Assembly: GCA_963761775.1 (NCBI GenBank) | Contig: CAVXIF010000003.1 | Coordinates: 1 to 64,000 of the forward strand | Source: Parerythrobacter_A sp963761775 | GTDB lineage: Bacteria > Pseudomonadota > Alphaproteobacteria > Sphingomonadales > Sphingomonadaceae | Direction of reading: 5' to 3' | Length of the DNA: 64,000 bases | In this document: positions 1 to 9,415 of the stretch, one piece after another | Numbering within the stretch: the first letter of the stretch is position 1 | Layout: every line of letters starts with the position of its first letter | The notes under the pieces: model-generated | What the model was told of the DNA's origin: nothing | Database searches by the model: none | What the model saw: the letters and a program-made list of their open reading frames with translations, nothing else | Program-made: the position numbers and the translations under genes

Positions 1-100
1 CGTACGCCCCGCGCTTGCAACCAAGGATAGCTGACTTCTGTCAGATCCCACAGATGATGGTGACAATCGATCAACATATTGCAAACTCCCAATGCGCATA

Positions 101-116
101 TTGCATGCGCATGCAA
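101..116. promoter_or_regulatory. Palindromic operator, site 1 (LacI-type)
   Basis: The 16-bp sequence TTGCATGCGCATGCAA is a perfect palindrome with a central CG, the symmetry typical of LacI-family operators. It lies about 20 bp upstream of the first gene of the catabolic run (start 136). Related sites occur at 8171, 9289, 9368 and 13358, each next to a gene start of the same cluster. A further partial half-site (GCGCTTGCAA) is visible at 11-20. The sites are seen directly; the assignment to a LacI-type regulator is inferred, since no regulator gene is present here. Confidence 0.6.
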
Positions 117-135
117 AGAATGGCAACGGCGGGAA

Positions 136-1206
136 ATGGACGTTGGCAAAGAAACGGGGGAATCGGCCTTGATCGACGGTGGACGGCAAGCCGACCGCTC
201 GCTGCCTCCGCTGGTTCGCATCGCCCAGGCGACGAATCTGGAGTCGCTGCTCCGTCTTGCGCGGGTGGGCGGCGATGGATTGACCAACCTTCCGCCCGAT
301 CGTGCGACGCTGGCGAGCAAACTGGCTGCCAGCAACGAAGCGTTGGCAACGCCGGAAGTACAGGCAAAAGGGGCGGCCATCCTCCTGATCGTCGAACTGG
401 CAGGCCGGGTAGTGGGCACATTCCTGCGTCTTCCCGAACGTCGGCGCGGACTGGCCGTTCTACAGCTATCGCCTGACCCGCCAGGTGTCGCGCTCGCTCG
501 CCATCGGCAAGCGGAAGGTGCAGACCCTACTCAACCTCGTGAATGATTCGACGGGGAATGCGAAGTCGGCGGATTCGTCGATCGACCCTGAATGCCGTGG
601 CCATGCTGTCGGCAAACTGGCGGCAAGAGCGCGCTACATGTTCATTGCCGAACATTGCGCGAATGGTTCGGATCGAAGGTGATCGCGGAACTGCGTGGCT
701 ATCAGGACGAAAGCGGGACAGTCCCCCGTCTGGGAAGCGATAGGGCGGCACTTCTACGGTATGGAATTCAGCGAGGCGGACCGGACCGGCGCGCTTGCCG
801 GCAACCAGTTCATCGCGGACCTGGGGCCGCGTTACCCCCTCTATGTCTCGATGCTGCCGGAAAGCGCGCAGGCCACCTTGGGCCGCCGCACGACGATGGA
901 CGCCCGGCGCTGCGGATGCTGCTGGACGAAGGGTTTGTGGATGGCGAGTATGTCGATATATTCGATGGTGGTCCGACGTTGTTCGCGCAGATCAACAGCG
1001 TTCGAAGCGTGCGCGCATGCGTTTCGAACACGGTCGCGAAAATCGGCACCGGCCGCGATAGCGTGCCGTCGCTGGTCGCTACCGGATCGGGGCGGGAGTT
1101 CAGGGTTACGCGCGGGCTTGCGGGTGCGGAAGGAAGCATCGCTCCTGATGTGGCCCGGGTTCTGGACTGCGCCGTCGGCGACGCGTTCGTGCACCTACCG
1201 ATCTGA
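136..1206 (+). pseudogene. astA: Arginine N-succinyltransferase-like gene (AstA family), multiply frameshifted
   Basis: AstA transfers succinyl from succinyl-CoA to the alpha-amino group of arginine, the first step of the AST arginine pathway. Pieces of the family are readable in order: an N-terminal stretch with GLTNLPPDRATLASKL, then WPFYSYRLTRQVSRS, RGHAVGKLAARARYMFIAEH, ELRGYQDESG, VWEAIGRHFYGMEFSEADR, FIADLGPRYPLYVSMLPE, EGFVDGEYVDIFDGGPTLF and a C-terminus ending FVHLPI. These pieces lie in different frames, with breaks near 435, 560-580, 650, 700 and 890. I saw no nonsense codons inside them. It is the first gene after operator site 1. The partner gene astD-like sits about 14 kb away at 15565. 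The true start is uncertain; ATG 136 gives an N-terminal extension. Decay or sequencing error are both possible. Confidence 0.8.
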
Positions 1207-1218
1207 TCTGGAGATAGC

Positions 1219-2274
1219 ATGCAACTTCCCTTCTCACTGCCCGAACGACCGCCAGTCACGAAAGTCCGGCGCCGGGATGCTGCAGAACTGCTCGTCGATA
1301 ACGGCGAGCGCACGCAGCCGATGGCCGGGTTCGAGGATCGGTTCACCGATATCGTGGACTACATCGTCAAAATCACCGATGAAATCTGGATGGATCGCGC
1401 GATCGGGCGGATCTACGACACCTACGATGCGCGCTGCACGATCTATTCCTCTTTTATGGTGTGGTGCGTTCCGTCGAAGAAGTGATCGCGGGCACCGTGG
1501 CGACGGCTCAACGCGTTCCCGGATGGCGAGATACACCATGTGAACGTGGCGTGGTCGGGTGACGAGGAGGGGGGGGTTTAGTACCTCGCATCTGGGGCAC
1601 AGCCGATCGACCAATGCGGGTCGGACCGGCTTTTGGCCCACCCAGCGGCAAGCGCGCTTCGATCCGGTTCGCCGCCGACTGTGTAAGCAAGGACAACCGT
1701 ATCCACACCGAATGGCTGGTGCGTGATGCCGGGGCGCAGGTTCGCCAGCTCGGCTTCGACCTGCGCGAGACGGCGCAGCAAGCTAGCCGACGCAAGCCAA
1801 CTGGAAGTGCCAATGGTCTCGCCAGAAACCCGGCTGGAGGGGCAGGCCCCCCGCAAGCCGTTGCGAGTCCGACGCAAGCGATGCGGATGGATGGGCCAGG
1901 CACATGTTCCACACAATCTATGGAACCTGAAACGGCTCGACTGGCTGGAGAACTATTACCGCCCCGGCGCAGTCGCGCATGGAGGCGGCGGGCGCGTGGC
2001 GCAGGGGATACGCAATATCGGGGCCTTGTTGCTGCATGTGCAGACGGCCATTCCCGACGGCGTCCTGCGCGTAGAGAACGTGTGCCACAGCGAGGAGACG
2101 GACGGCGTGATCCTGGCCGTGCGCTGGGTCCTGGAAGGGACGACGGCCCCCGGCGGCGTTCTTGGCGAATGTCCTGCCGGAAAACCCGTCTTCATGATGG
2201 GGATTAGTCATCTGCGGTTCGAAGGCGGGCGGATTGCAGAGGAATGGATGGTGTTCGATGAACTCGGCGTGTGA
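1219..2274 (+). pseudogene. Double-domain SnoaL-like (NTF2 fold) protein 1, frameshifted
   Basis: The ATG at 1219 has a GGAG Shine-Dalgarno sequence and follows the astA-like stop by 12 bp. The readable N-terminal half (DIVDYIVKITDEIWMDRAIG, then VVRSVEEVIAGTV) has the pattern of SnoaL-like polyketide-cyclase/ester-cyclase proteins, which use a cone-shaped NTF2 fold. The C-terminal half (from about 1900, LDWLENYYRPGAVAHGGGG to FEGGRIAEEWMVFDELGV) repeats the fold, ending with the typical GRIAEEW strand. The frame changes near 1455, 1500-1580 and 1890. It is clearly related to the next gene and to the gene at 8213. Such proteins can be isomerases, cyclases, hydratases or binding proteins, and the substrate cannot be read from the sequence. 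Confidence 0.65.
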
Positions 2275-2290
2275 CGCAGGCCTATCGCTG

Positions 2291-3364
2291 ATGGCTGCGT
2301 GGAACGACCATCCCGAAGTGCTTTCGCCCGTCGGCCGCAGTTTCGCGAACCTCATGGAAGAAGGGCCGCGGCGCCAGGACATGCCGGGGTACGAGCCGGT
2401 CTATCGCGACTTCGTCGATTACATCATCCGCTGTACGCACCGGATCTGGGAGGAAAAGAACATCGGTCTGTGCCGCTCGCATTACAGCGCGGACTGCGTG
2501 ATGCATACGCTGGCCGGGCCGCAGGTCGGCAGCGAGATCGTAGTGCAGAACACCATCGGCGCGCTGGCCACGTCGAGCGACCGGCAAGTGATCGGCGAAG
2601 ACGTGATCTGGAGCGACGAGGCGACGGACGCCTGTACAGTTCGCACCGGATCGTCAGCAGTTCGACGCATCTCGGCGATGATTCCACGCTCGGTCTGGCA
2701 ACCCGGCGCGAAGCCGGGGTGATGACGATCGCGGATTGTCTCTGCCACGAAAACCAGATCGTCGAGGAATGGCTGGTCCGCGACAACCTACGTGCCGTCT
2801 GGCAGGTCGGCGGCGATCCGATGATGGTCGCCCGGCAACAGGCCGAAGCCGACAAGCAAGGCGATCAGGCGACGACACGGCTGGCTCGGTGACGCAATTG
2901 ACAAGGTGCGGAATGGCGAAGACGTAACGGTCCGGTCGACCATCCTGCAAGACTGCCGTGGAAGGCGCGTCCGACCGCCTTTGTGGAGCGACTTGTACGG
3001 AGAGCCGCGGCCCCAGTTTTCACGTGCAGCGGAAGTTCGCTGGCCGTCGAACCGGCATGGTTACGGTCGCGGGTCTGGATCGGCTGCCGACGCAGCTGCG
3101 GTGCCTGCCTTTATCATCCGCGTTGACAATCGACCACGTGGCCGCCCGGCCGTTGCCCGCAGGCGATATAGCGGTTGCCGTGCGCTGGTCGCTTGCCGGT
3201 ATGCATAACGGGGGCGGCGTCTGGGGCGAGCCGACCGGCCGGGGAGCTGCTGATCATGGCAGTTTCGCATTACCGGATACGATCGGGGGCCATCGTCGAA
3301 GACGCAGACCGTGTTCGACGAGCTAGCGGTGCTGCGGCAGGTCGCAGGAGGGTTGGGCGCATGA
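2291..3364 (+). pseudogene. Double-domain SnoaL-like protein 2, frameshifted
   Basis: A paralogue of the preceding gene. The first half reads DFVDYIIRCTHRIWEEKNIG, matching DIVDYIVKITDEIWMDRAIG of protein 1, followed by a VGSEIVVQNTIGAL segment and IVEEWLVRDNL. The second half carries DIAVAVRWSLAGMHNGGGVWG and an IRSGAIVEDWTVFDELAVL-like end once the frame is corrected. Breaks are seen near 2650, 2890-2960, 3070 and 3250-3300. The stop (TGA 3362-3364) overlaps the ATG of the next gene as ATGA, which indicates translational coupling. Start chosen at ATG 2291; an in-frame ATG at 2258 is the alternative. Function is unknown beyond the fold family. Confidence 0.6.
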
Positions 3365-4041
3365 CACCGATCGACTCCTTGCAGGCGCTGGCGCGCGGGG
3401 AGGGCCCGTGGACGCGTTGCTTCCCCCTTGCCGGTTGGAAGGATTGGGCAGTCAAGCCTATGGCGAAGAAGCGATTGTAAGCCAGTTTCGGCAGGTTCCG
3501 TTCGAAGGGGCGGACGCTGCGGACTGCATTTCTTCTTCCGGCCACGCCGCGATGTTCGCGGGACAGTCCGCATTGTTCGCTGATGTTTACGACGAGCGCA
3601 TCCTGCGCATCTGGCGGCTTGGACCCGGAGCGCCGCGCGATGCCGAACCTGCGCTCGGCGTTCCCTTCGATACCGACCTTTCGCAAGCACGCAGGGATGT
3701 GGCGCTGCGACGTGAGGACCATCCGCAACTCGCCTCTGAAGCGATCGCTGCCGTTCGCGACGTCGGTTACGGCCTTGCGCATGACTGGCAGGAGGCGGAC
3801 GGCCCCCCGAACTGGCGAACCCGCCCGTTCCTGCTCCGCGCATTTTCGAACGGCACGACGGGCGCAGCGCTGTTCGCCGTTCACCGTTTCGGCCCGAAAG
3901 AGCAGCGCAGTCTCCGGCTTCTCCTTCGTTGCGGCCCGCTTCGGTTTCGGACCCGGCACCTCTCCCGAACCGAAGATCATACGCGATCATGCGGGCGAGC
4001 GCGCTGTCGAAGACAAACAATGGCGGACCGGGTTCGCATGA
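3361..4041 (+). pseudogene. Unrecognised protein of the catabolic run, frameshifted
   Basis: The ATG at 3361 overlaps the upstream stop, and the stop overlaps the next ATG (4038) as ATGA, so it is embedded in a coupled operon. After correction for breaks near 3408 and 3900, a protein of roughly 225 residues can be read, from MTPIDSLQALARGEGPW to a C-terminus around GFGPGTSPEP and KQWRTGFA. I recognise no family, motif, signal peptide or membrane segment. Its place between SnoaL-like proteins and a hydrolase suggests a role in the same pathway, but that is inference only. Confidence 0.45.
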
Positions 4042-4770
4042 ACGATGAGCCGACGATCGTGCTGCTGCCAGGGAATATGTGCGACGAACGCATGTGGGGC
4101 CGATATTCTTTCCGCGATCTCGGACCGGACTACCAGATATCATTTGCCGATTGAATGCACGATCGAAGCAATCGGCGAGAAGCTGTCTCGACACCGTCCG
4201 GGCCAACTGATCCCGGTCGGCTTTTCAATGGGCGGTATCGTCGCACTGGCGATCGCGGACATCGCGCCCGAACGAGTCACGGCACTGTCCATGATCGCGA
4301 CGAATGCGCATGCCGACCGGCCGGAGCGGGCGCACGAGAGACGCAGGCAACAGCGCGCGGTGATGGCAGGCGATCTATCCAAGGTCATCGCGGGCGAGCT
4401 CAAACCGGCCTATTTCGCCGAACGGAACCGGTCGGACGGAACCCTGCATACCAGGGTTTTGGACATGGCGATCGCATTGGGGCCCGAAGTGTTCGTGGCG
4501 CAGAGCGAAGCCCTGCGAACCCGGCGCGACTATGGCGATGCGCTGAACACCATCGACGTTCCCGCATTCATTGCTTGCGGCGCGCAGGACGCATTGTGCC
4601 CGCCTGCGCTTCATGAACGCATGGCGGCCCGTATACGCGACAGCGAACTGCATGTCGTACCGGGGGCGGGGCATATGCTGCCGCTCGAACAACCCCGCAT
4701 ACTTGGTGCCCTGCTGTCTGACTGGTTGGGCCGCACAAGGAAGGACACAAGATGGCCGATCGCATCCTGA
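4038..4770 (+). pseudogene. Alpha/beta hydrolase, one frameshift near 4135
   Basis: The N-terminus reads MNDEPTIVLLPGNMCDERMW, the HG/PG oxyanion-strand region of alpha/beta hydrolases. After one break near 4130-4140 the remaining frame gives PVGFSMGGIVALAIAD, the nucleophile elbow G-x-S-x-G with Ser in GFSMGG. Next come an acid-strand region (DVPAFIACGAQDALCPP) and the catalytic-His region (VVPGAGHMLPLEQP). About 243 residues in total, the normal size for this superfamily. Its start overlaps the previous stop and its end overlaps the next gene by 19 bp. It could act as an esterase, lactonase or C-C hydrolase of the pathway; the sequence does not say which. Confidence 0.75.
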
Positions 4771-5902
4771 CGACCGATGTCGGTTCACTGCCCCGCAATG
4801 CGGACGTGACCGATCTCGTCTTCGCGCAGGAGCGCGGCGAAGAGATCGACCCGGTTCGGCTGGACGCGGTACTTGCCGCCGCCGTCGATGATAGCGTCGC
4901 GCGGCAAGTCGCTGCAGGGATCGATATCGTTTCCGACGGGGAGATGAGCAAGATCAGCTACGCCACTTATATCAAGGACCGAATTCGGCGGTTTCGAAGG
5001 CGACAGTCCGCGTAGCCCGCCAGCCGATCTGGAGAAGTTTCCCGGCTTTCTGAAGCGGCAGGCGAGCAGCGGCGGCACTCCCAGCCATCGCCGGCCGCGC
5101 TGCATGGGACCGGTTGAGGCGGTGACACTCGACCCCTTGCATGCCGATCTCGAACGGTTCGAACGGGCGCGCAATGCCCACGGGTCGCCATCGGGGTTCA
5201 TGAACGCGGCCTCGCCCGGCGTGATCGCCTTGTTCCAACCCAACGAATTCTACGCTGACGACGATGCGTATCTCGAAGCCGTGGCGGAGGCGATGCGGCC
5301 CGAATACGAAGCAATCGTTGGTGACGGACTGATCCTCCAGCTCGACAGTCCCGATCTCGGTCTGGGTAGGCACATGATGTACAAGGATCGCAGCGATCCC
5401 GAATATCCGGTTGATCGAACGCCATGTCGATGTGCTGAACCATGCCCTGCGCAACCTGCCCGCCGAAGGGGTGCGGATGCATGTCTGCTGGGGCAATTAC
5501 GAAGGCCCGCATGTCTGCGATGTCGAGATGGAGACGATTTTGCCGACGCTGATGCGCGCCAAGCCGGCGGGCCTGCTGTTCGAAACGTCGAACCCGCGCC
5601 ATCAGCACGATTGGGAAGCTTTTGCGGCGTCGGTGTCCGAGATTCCTGACGACAAGATCGTCATTCCCGGCTGCATCGACACGACGACGAACTTCGTCGA
5701 ACATCCCAGGGTCGTGGCCAATCGCATTCTCCAGTTCGTCGACCTGTTCGGCACCGAACGGGTGATTGCCGGGACCGATTGCGGCTTCTCCACCTTTGCA
5801 GGGTTCGGCGCGGTCGACGAGGATATCGTCTGGGCGAAACTCCAGGCACTGAGCGACGGCGCCGGGTTGGCGTCCGAACGCCATGCCAAGGTCGCGGCGT
5901 GA
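4752..5902 (+). pseudogene. MetE/UROD-fold protein (cobalamin-independent methionine synthase II-like), frameshifted
   Basis: The N-terminus MADRILTTDVGSLPRN is typical of the short MetE C-terminal-like family, which includes epoxyalkane:coenzyme M transferase relatives. It keeps the substrate-side GIDIVSDGEMSKISYATYI motif. Likely zinc ligands are visible as H-x-C in MHVCWGNYEGPH and Cys in AGTDCGFSTFAGF. About 383 residues after correction of breaks near 5000 and 5410. The family moves thiol- or methyl-bound groups through a zinc thiolate. Here it is coupled to a HpaI-type aldolase (stop TGA 5900-5902 overlaps GTG 5899). A methyl or C1 transfer step in the pathway is inferred, not shown. 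Confidence 0.75.
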
Positions 5903-6649
5903 CCGACTTCTTGCGGAAACTGCGCAATGGCGAACGCCTTGTCGCAACCTGGATCAAGACCCCGCACCCGCATGTTGTGGAAGTGCTTGGCGCATTCTGC
6001 GCTCGATGCGCTGGTGCTGGATGCCGAACATGCGCCGTTCGGCCGTGAGGCGCTCGACAGCTGTGTTCTTGCTGCGCGCACTTGGGCAAGCCCGTGTTGG
6101 TGCGTCCCGCGGCCAACGATCCGTCCGCCATTCTCGCAGGCACTGGACGCGGGGGCACATGGCGTCGTCATCCCGCATGTGCGCAACAGGAAGGAAGCCG
6201 AGGCGGCGGTGCTAGCCTGTCATTATCGCCCCGGCGGTCGCGGGTTTGCCGGAAGCACGCGCGCGGCGGGCTACACGACCGCGGGCATGGCGGCACATCG
6301 CAAATCAGCACAAGACGTCGCTGTCATAGTGCAGATCGAGGATGCCGAAGCGGTCGCGGCGATCGACGAGATCGCGCGTGTCGAAGGGATCGACGGCCTG
6401 TTTATCGGCCGGGCGGACCTGACGGTATCGCTGGAGGCGGATACGCCGGACGATACCGTCGTCGTGGAAGCGGTCGAGACAATCTGTGCGGCCTGCGTCG
6501 CCGCCGGTACGCCGGCTGGCATGTTCCTGTCGCGTCCCGCCGATGCGAACTATTGGCGCGAGCGCGGTGCTACCTTTTTCTTCCTGCGTTCCGACCAGGA
6601 GTTCCTCCTGTCGGGTGCGCGTGACCTGGCTGCTGCCATCGAAAGCTAG
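5899..6649 (+). pseudogene. HpcH/HpaI-family aldolase, frameshifted
   Basis: Members are metal-dependent class II aldolases that cleave 4-hydroxy-2-oxo acids to pyruvate and an aldehyde, or citrate-lyase-like enzymes. Visible family features are LVLDAEHAPFG (the D/E pair near the active site), DAGAHGVVIPHVRN, VIVQIEDAEAVAAIDEIA with the metal-binding Glu, and the GIDGLFIGRADL loop, normally GPxDL. The start is GTG 5899 overlapping the upstream stop. Frame changes lie near 6000, 6085 and 6135. Length about 250 residues, as expected. Together with the SDR, ALDH and HpsN-like enzymes further on, it suggests cleavage of an oxidised polyol or sugar-acid-like intermediate; that pathway role is inferred. 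Confidence 0.8.
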
Positions 6650-8103
6650 TTCGGTGGCTGCAGTTCCTGTTCGACCTGACGGGAGTTCAGAATGGCGCGG
6701 GCATCGTCGTAGGTGGCCTTCGTGACGCGCAGCATGCCATAGAAGATCGCGGCGATCAGGCCGGGAATGGTCGTCAACACAAACGCCGCCGCAAGCGACA
6801 TAAGGACGGTTTCGGAAACCTCGCCAGGCGTAGCTTTGGCAGGGAATGCGATGATCGTGAGCACCCAGCCCGCAAACGCCGTTCCGATCGCCTGATCAAC
6901 TCGCGCAAACAGCGTGCGCGCCGCATAGAGAATGCCTTCCTGACGCATGCCGTGCTTCACTTCGTTCTCGTCCGCGATGTCCGCCAGCGCCGAATAGACG
7001 GTGGTCGTCAGCACGCTGTATGGCGCGTGTTGGAGCACCGAGAACGCAATAAGGATCCACAGGAGGTACGGGGTATCCGGCCCCATAATGCCGAACCAGC
7101 CAAGTGCCAGCGGTATGGCCGGGCCGACGCAATAGACGACGACGGCCAGCATTCCCGTCCATCGCTTGTCGAACCGGTCGTGCAGGCGCGTTACGGCGAA
7201 CGCGCCGAACAGGTAACCGATAAAGCTGCCGATCGCGAAGAAGCTGATCTGCGTGCTATCAAGCTGCCAGAAGTAGCTGGCTGTGTAGATCCACAAGGCA
7301 CCGCGTACTCCGACCATCATCGACAGGAAGAACATCCCGATCAACAGCATGACGTAATTGCGGTTCGACAGGGCTTTCATGAAATCGCGCCAGAACTCGA
7401 TCGCGCTGAACCTCGGCGTGTCCACCTTTGGCTGGGGAAGGTGGGGTATGTATTTCTTGGTGGACAGTGCCGAGGCGGTGCAGAAGATTACGATCAGCAG
7501 CGCGAAGAACCCCGCGAAGAATTCATATCGGCTCGGGTCCAGTGCGCCTTGGCTGAATTCCGGTGTCGCGCGGAATATCCAAGCGAACGACAACACCCAG
7601 CCCAGCGTATCACCGACCCACAGGAAGAATGTGTTGTAGGCCATAATGCTCGAGCGCCCTAGATAGTCGTTCGACAGCTCGCCGCCCATCGCCATGTGCG
7701 GGGTGTGATACAACGACATGCACTGCAAGAGCGCCACATTAAAACAGACCAGCCACGTCAGTTCCCAAGCCTCGCTCAATCCGCCGGGCGGATTGAAGAC
7801 CGCATAGAAACAGATCGCGCCAGGCAGGATGGAGGCGAACAGAAACGGATGGCGTCGCCCCAGCTTCGTGCGCACCCGATCGGACCATGACCCCACCAGC
7901 GGATCGAAAACGGCATTCACGAACATCCCCGCCGCCAGTGCAAGGGAGACGTGGCCCGCTTCGATCCCACGGACCTGATTGTAGAACAGCAGCAAAAACG
8001 CGGCGGTCGTCGTATAGACGATCGCCTCGGCGGTGCTGCCGACGCCGTACATCGCCTTGTCCCACGGGCGCAGCTTGGGCCGTCCATTTTCCAATAAGAC
8101 CAT
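6646..8103 (-). CDS. GPH-family (glycoside-pentoside-hexuronide:cation) MFS symporter
   Basis: An intact 485-residue inner-membrane transporter with about 12 hydrophobic segments. Family marks include the N-terminal KAMYGVGSTAEAIVYTT helix, the FDPLVGSWSDRVRTKLGRRHP loop between helices 2 and 3 (D-P-x-x-G-x-x-S-D-R), and the YHTPHMAMGGELS loop. GPH carriers bring in sugars, glycosides, uronates and sulfonated sugars with Na+ or H+. It is convergent with the aldolase gene (4-bp overlap). It is divergent from the SnoaL-like gene at 8213, with an operator-like palindrome between the two. It probably is the inner-membrane step for the substrate taken up by the TonB receptor at 9416. Confidence 0.85.
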   Translation of the reverse strand: MVLLENGRPKLRPWDKAMYGVGSTAEAIVYTTTAAFLLLFYNQVRGIEAGHVSLALAAGMFVNAVFDPLVGSWSDRVRTKLGRRHPFLFASILPGAICFYAVFNPPGGLSEAWELTWLVCFNVALLQCMSLYHTPHMAMGGELSNDYLGRSSIMAYNTFFLWVGDTLGWVLSFAWIFRATPEFSQGALDPSRYEFFAGFFALLIVIFCTASALSTKKYIPHLPQPKVDTPRFSAIEFWRDFMKALSNRNYVMLLIGMFFLSMMVGVRGALWIYTASYFWQLDSTQISFFAIGSFIGYLFGAFAVTRLHDRFDKRWTGMLAVVVYCVGPAIPLALGWFGIMGPDTPYLLWILIAFSVLQHAPYSVLTTTVYSALADIADENEVKHGMRQEGILYAARTLFARVDQAIGTAFAGWVLTIIAFPAKATPGEVSETVLMSLAAAFVLTTIPGLIAAIFYGMLRVTKATYDDARAILNSRQVEQELQPPN

Positions 8104-8170
8104 ACGCGCTCTCCCCCTCGCCGTACCCTGCTCGATCGAACAGCGTTCGATTGCAAACCACTGACAGTTA

Positions 8171-8186
8171 TTGCATGCGCAGGCAC
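8171..8186. promoter_or_regulatory. Palindromic operator, site 2
   Basis: TTGCATGCGCAGGCAC matches site 1 at 13 of 16 positions and has the same central CG. It sits in the 109-bp divergent spacer between the GPH symporter (start 8103) and the SnoaL-like gene (start 8213), so one bound regulator could control both. The ATG at 8174 lies inside this site and is unlikely to be a start codon. Confidence 0.5.
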
Positions 8187-8212
8187 AAGGCTGCTGTCAA
8201 ATGGAGGATGTA

Positions 8213-9274
8213 GTGACGGGTTCGCAATCGAGCGGTAAGCGACACGTCGCGGCCTTCCTAGATGAACTGCCGCGCGCCAAGAGCGGGGACATCCTTGCGG
8301 CCCTCAACAGGTATTGCGACTCGGGTTGCACTTGGCGTGCCTTCCATCCGTTCGAGACGATGCAGGATAACGAAAGCGCGGCAAATGGCTTTTGGGCGTC
8401 GCTGAAGCACGCTTTTCCCGATTACGAACTGCGTCCCGGACTGCTGCTGGCCGGGGAGTACGAGGACATCCAACATGTCAGCATGCTCGGTTTCGTGATG
8501 GGGAACTTCATGAATGACTGGCTGGGCATGCCGGCCAGCTACCAGCTTGCCAGTCTCAGGTTCGGCTTCAACGCGACCATGCGAAACGGACGGATGACGC
8601 GCGTACATCTCATGTTCGATTTGATCGATCTCATGCGTCAGGCCGGGTTCTACCCGTTTCGCCCGATGCCCGGCAATTCCGAGCAATGGACCTTCGCACC
8701 GGGCGATGCCGGGTATTCGCTGGAAGACGAAGGTATGCGCGCCGGGGCTCGGACGCTTGAAATTGTACGCGAGATGCAGGTCGGCTTGCCCGCCGCCGGG
8801 AAGGTGGTCGACAGGGCCTCTGCCGCAGCTGCGCACAGCCCGCACTGGTCCGAACATTTCAACTGGTTCGGCCCTGCGGGCGTCGGGTCCAGCCGGGGGC
8901 TTCGCGGGTTCCGGGACTATCATGGCGCGTTGTTCTTAAAGGCCTTTCCCGATCGTCACGGTCTGCCGCGCGATCCGCATGGTGCGGACGATCGACCCGG
9001 CGCGTTCTGCGAGATCGGCGAGGGTCGGTTGGCGATGACGGCGGGCTGGCCGGCGATGCGCGGAACGCACGGCGGCGCGCAATGGCTGGGCCTGCCGCCT
9101 ACCGGCAAGCGTATCGATATGCGGGTAGCAGACTGGTATAGATTGACGCCCGACAATCGAATTGCGGACAACTGGGTGTTGATCGATATTCCGCATATGC
9201 TCGATCAGATGGGTCTCGACATTCTTGATGACCTGCGCTTTGCCGTCGATCCGTTACGTCCGCGCCTCGACTGA
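8213..9274 (+). CDS. Double-domain SnoaL-like (NTF2 fold) protein 3
   Basis: An intact 353-residue relative of the frameshifted proteins at 1219 and 2291. Two NTF2-like halves are seen. The first has FWASLKHAFPDYELRPGLLLAGEYEDIQHV with NATMRNGRMTRVHLMFDLIDLMRQAGFYP; the second has YHGALFLKAFPD, GRLAMTAGWPAMRGTHGGAQWLG and DWYRLTPDNRIADNWVLIDIPHML. The last pattern (N-x-R-I-x-x-N-W) is the closing strand pair of SnoaL-like folds. GTG 8213 is preferred because GGAGG lies five bases ahead; ATG 8201 is the alternative. There is no signal peptide, so it is probably cytoplasmic. Substrate and reaction are unknown. Confidence 0.75.
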   Translation: MTGSQSSGKRHVAAFLDELPRAKSGDILAALNRYCDSGCTWRAFHPFETMQDNESAANGFWASLKHAFPDYELRPGLLLAGEYEDIQHVSMLGFVMGNFMNDWLGMPASYQLASLRFGFNATMRNGRMTRVHLMFDLIDLMRQAGFYPFRPMPGNSEQWTFAPGDAGYSLEDEGMRAGARTLEIVREMQVGLPAAGKVVDRASAAAAHSPHWSEHFNWFGPAGVGSSRGLRGFRDYHGALFLKAFPDRHGLPRDPHGADDRPGAFCEIGEGRLAMTAGWPAMRGTHGGAQWLGLPPTGKRIDMRVADWYRLTPDNRIADNWVLIDIPHMLDQMGLDILDDLRFAVDPLRPRLD

Positions 9275-9288
9275 ACAAAGGGAAGATA

Positions 9289-9304
9289 TTGATTGCGACT
9301 GCAA
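9289..9304. promoter_or_regulatory. Palindromic operator, site 3
   Basis: TTGATTGCGACTGCAA keeps the TTG...CG...TGCAA framework. It lies 15 bp after the SnoaL-like gene and about 110 bp upstream of the TonB receptor start. With site 4 at 9368 it forms a pair whose centres are 79 bp apart, close to an integral number of helical turns, which would suit a looped repressor. The looping idea is inference. Confidence 0.45.
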
Positions 9305-9367
9305 TAAAGCGCCGCTTTCCAAGGTCTTTTCAGGCCGGAATGGCCTTTTTCAAAGGGGCATTGCCTT

Positions 9368-9383
9368 TTGACTGCGCTTGCAA
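9368..9383. promoter_or_regulatory. Palindromic operator, site 4
   Basis: TTGACTGCGCTTGCAA. Its left half (TTGACTGCG) matches the reverse complement of the right half of site 5 at 13358. It lies about 32 bp before the TonB receptor start, in a position to overlap the promoter or early transcribed region. Confidence 0.55.
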
Positions 9384-9415
9384 TAAATCGTTCATAGTGC
9401 GTCTTTGGGGAGGAA

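Noticed and set aside
3061..4206. A 381-codon minus-strand open frame across the unknown gene and hydrolase
   Set aside because: Very Arg-rich, no motif or start signal. The plus strand has recognisable, coupled (though frameshifted) genes.
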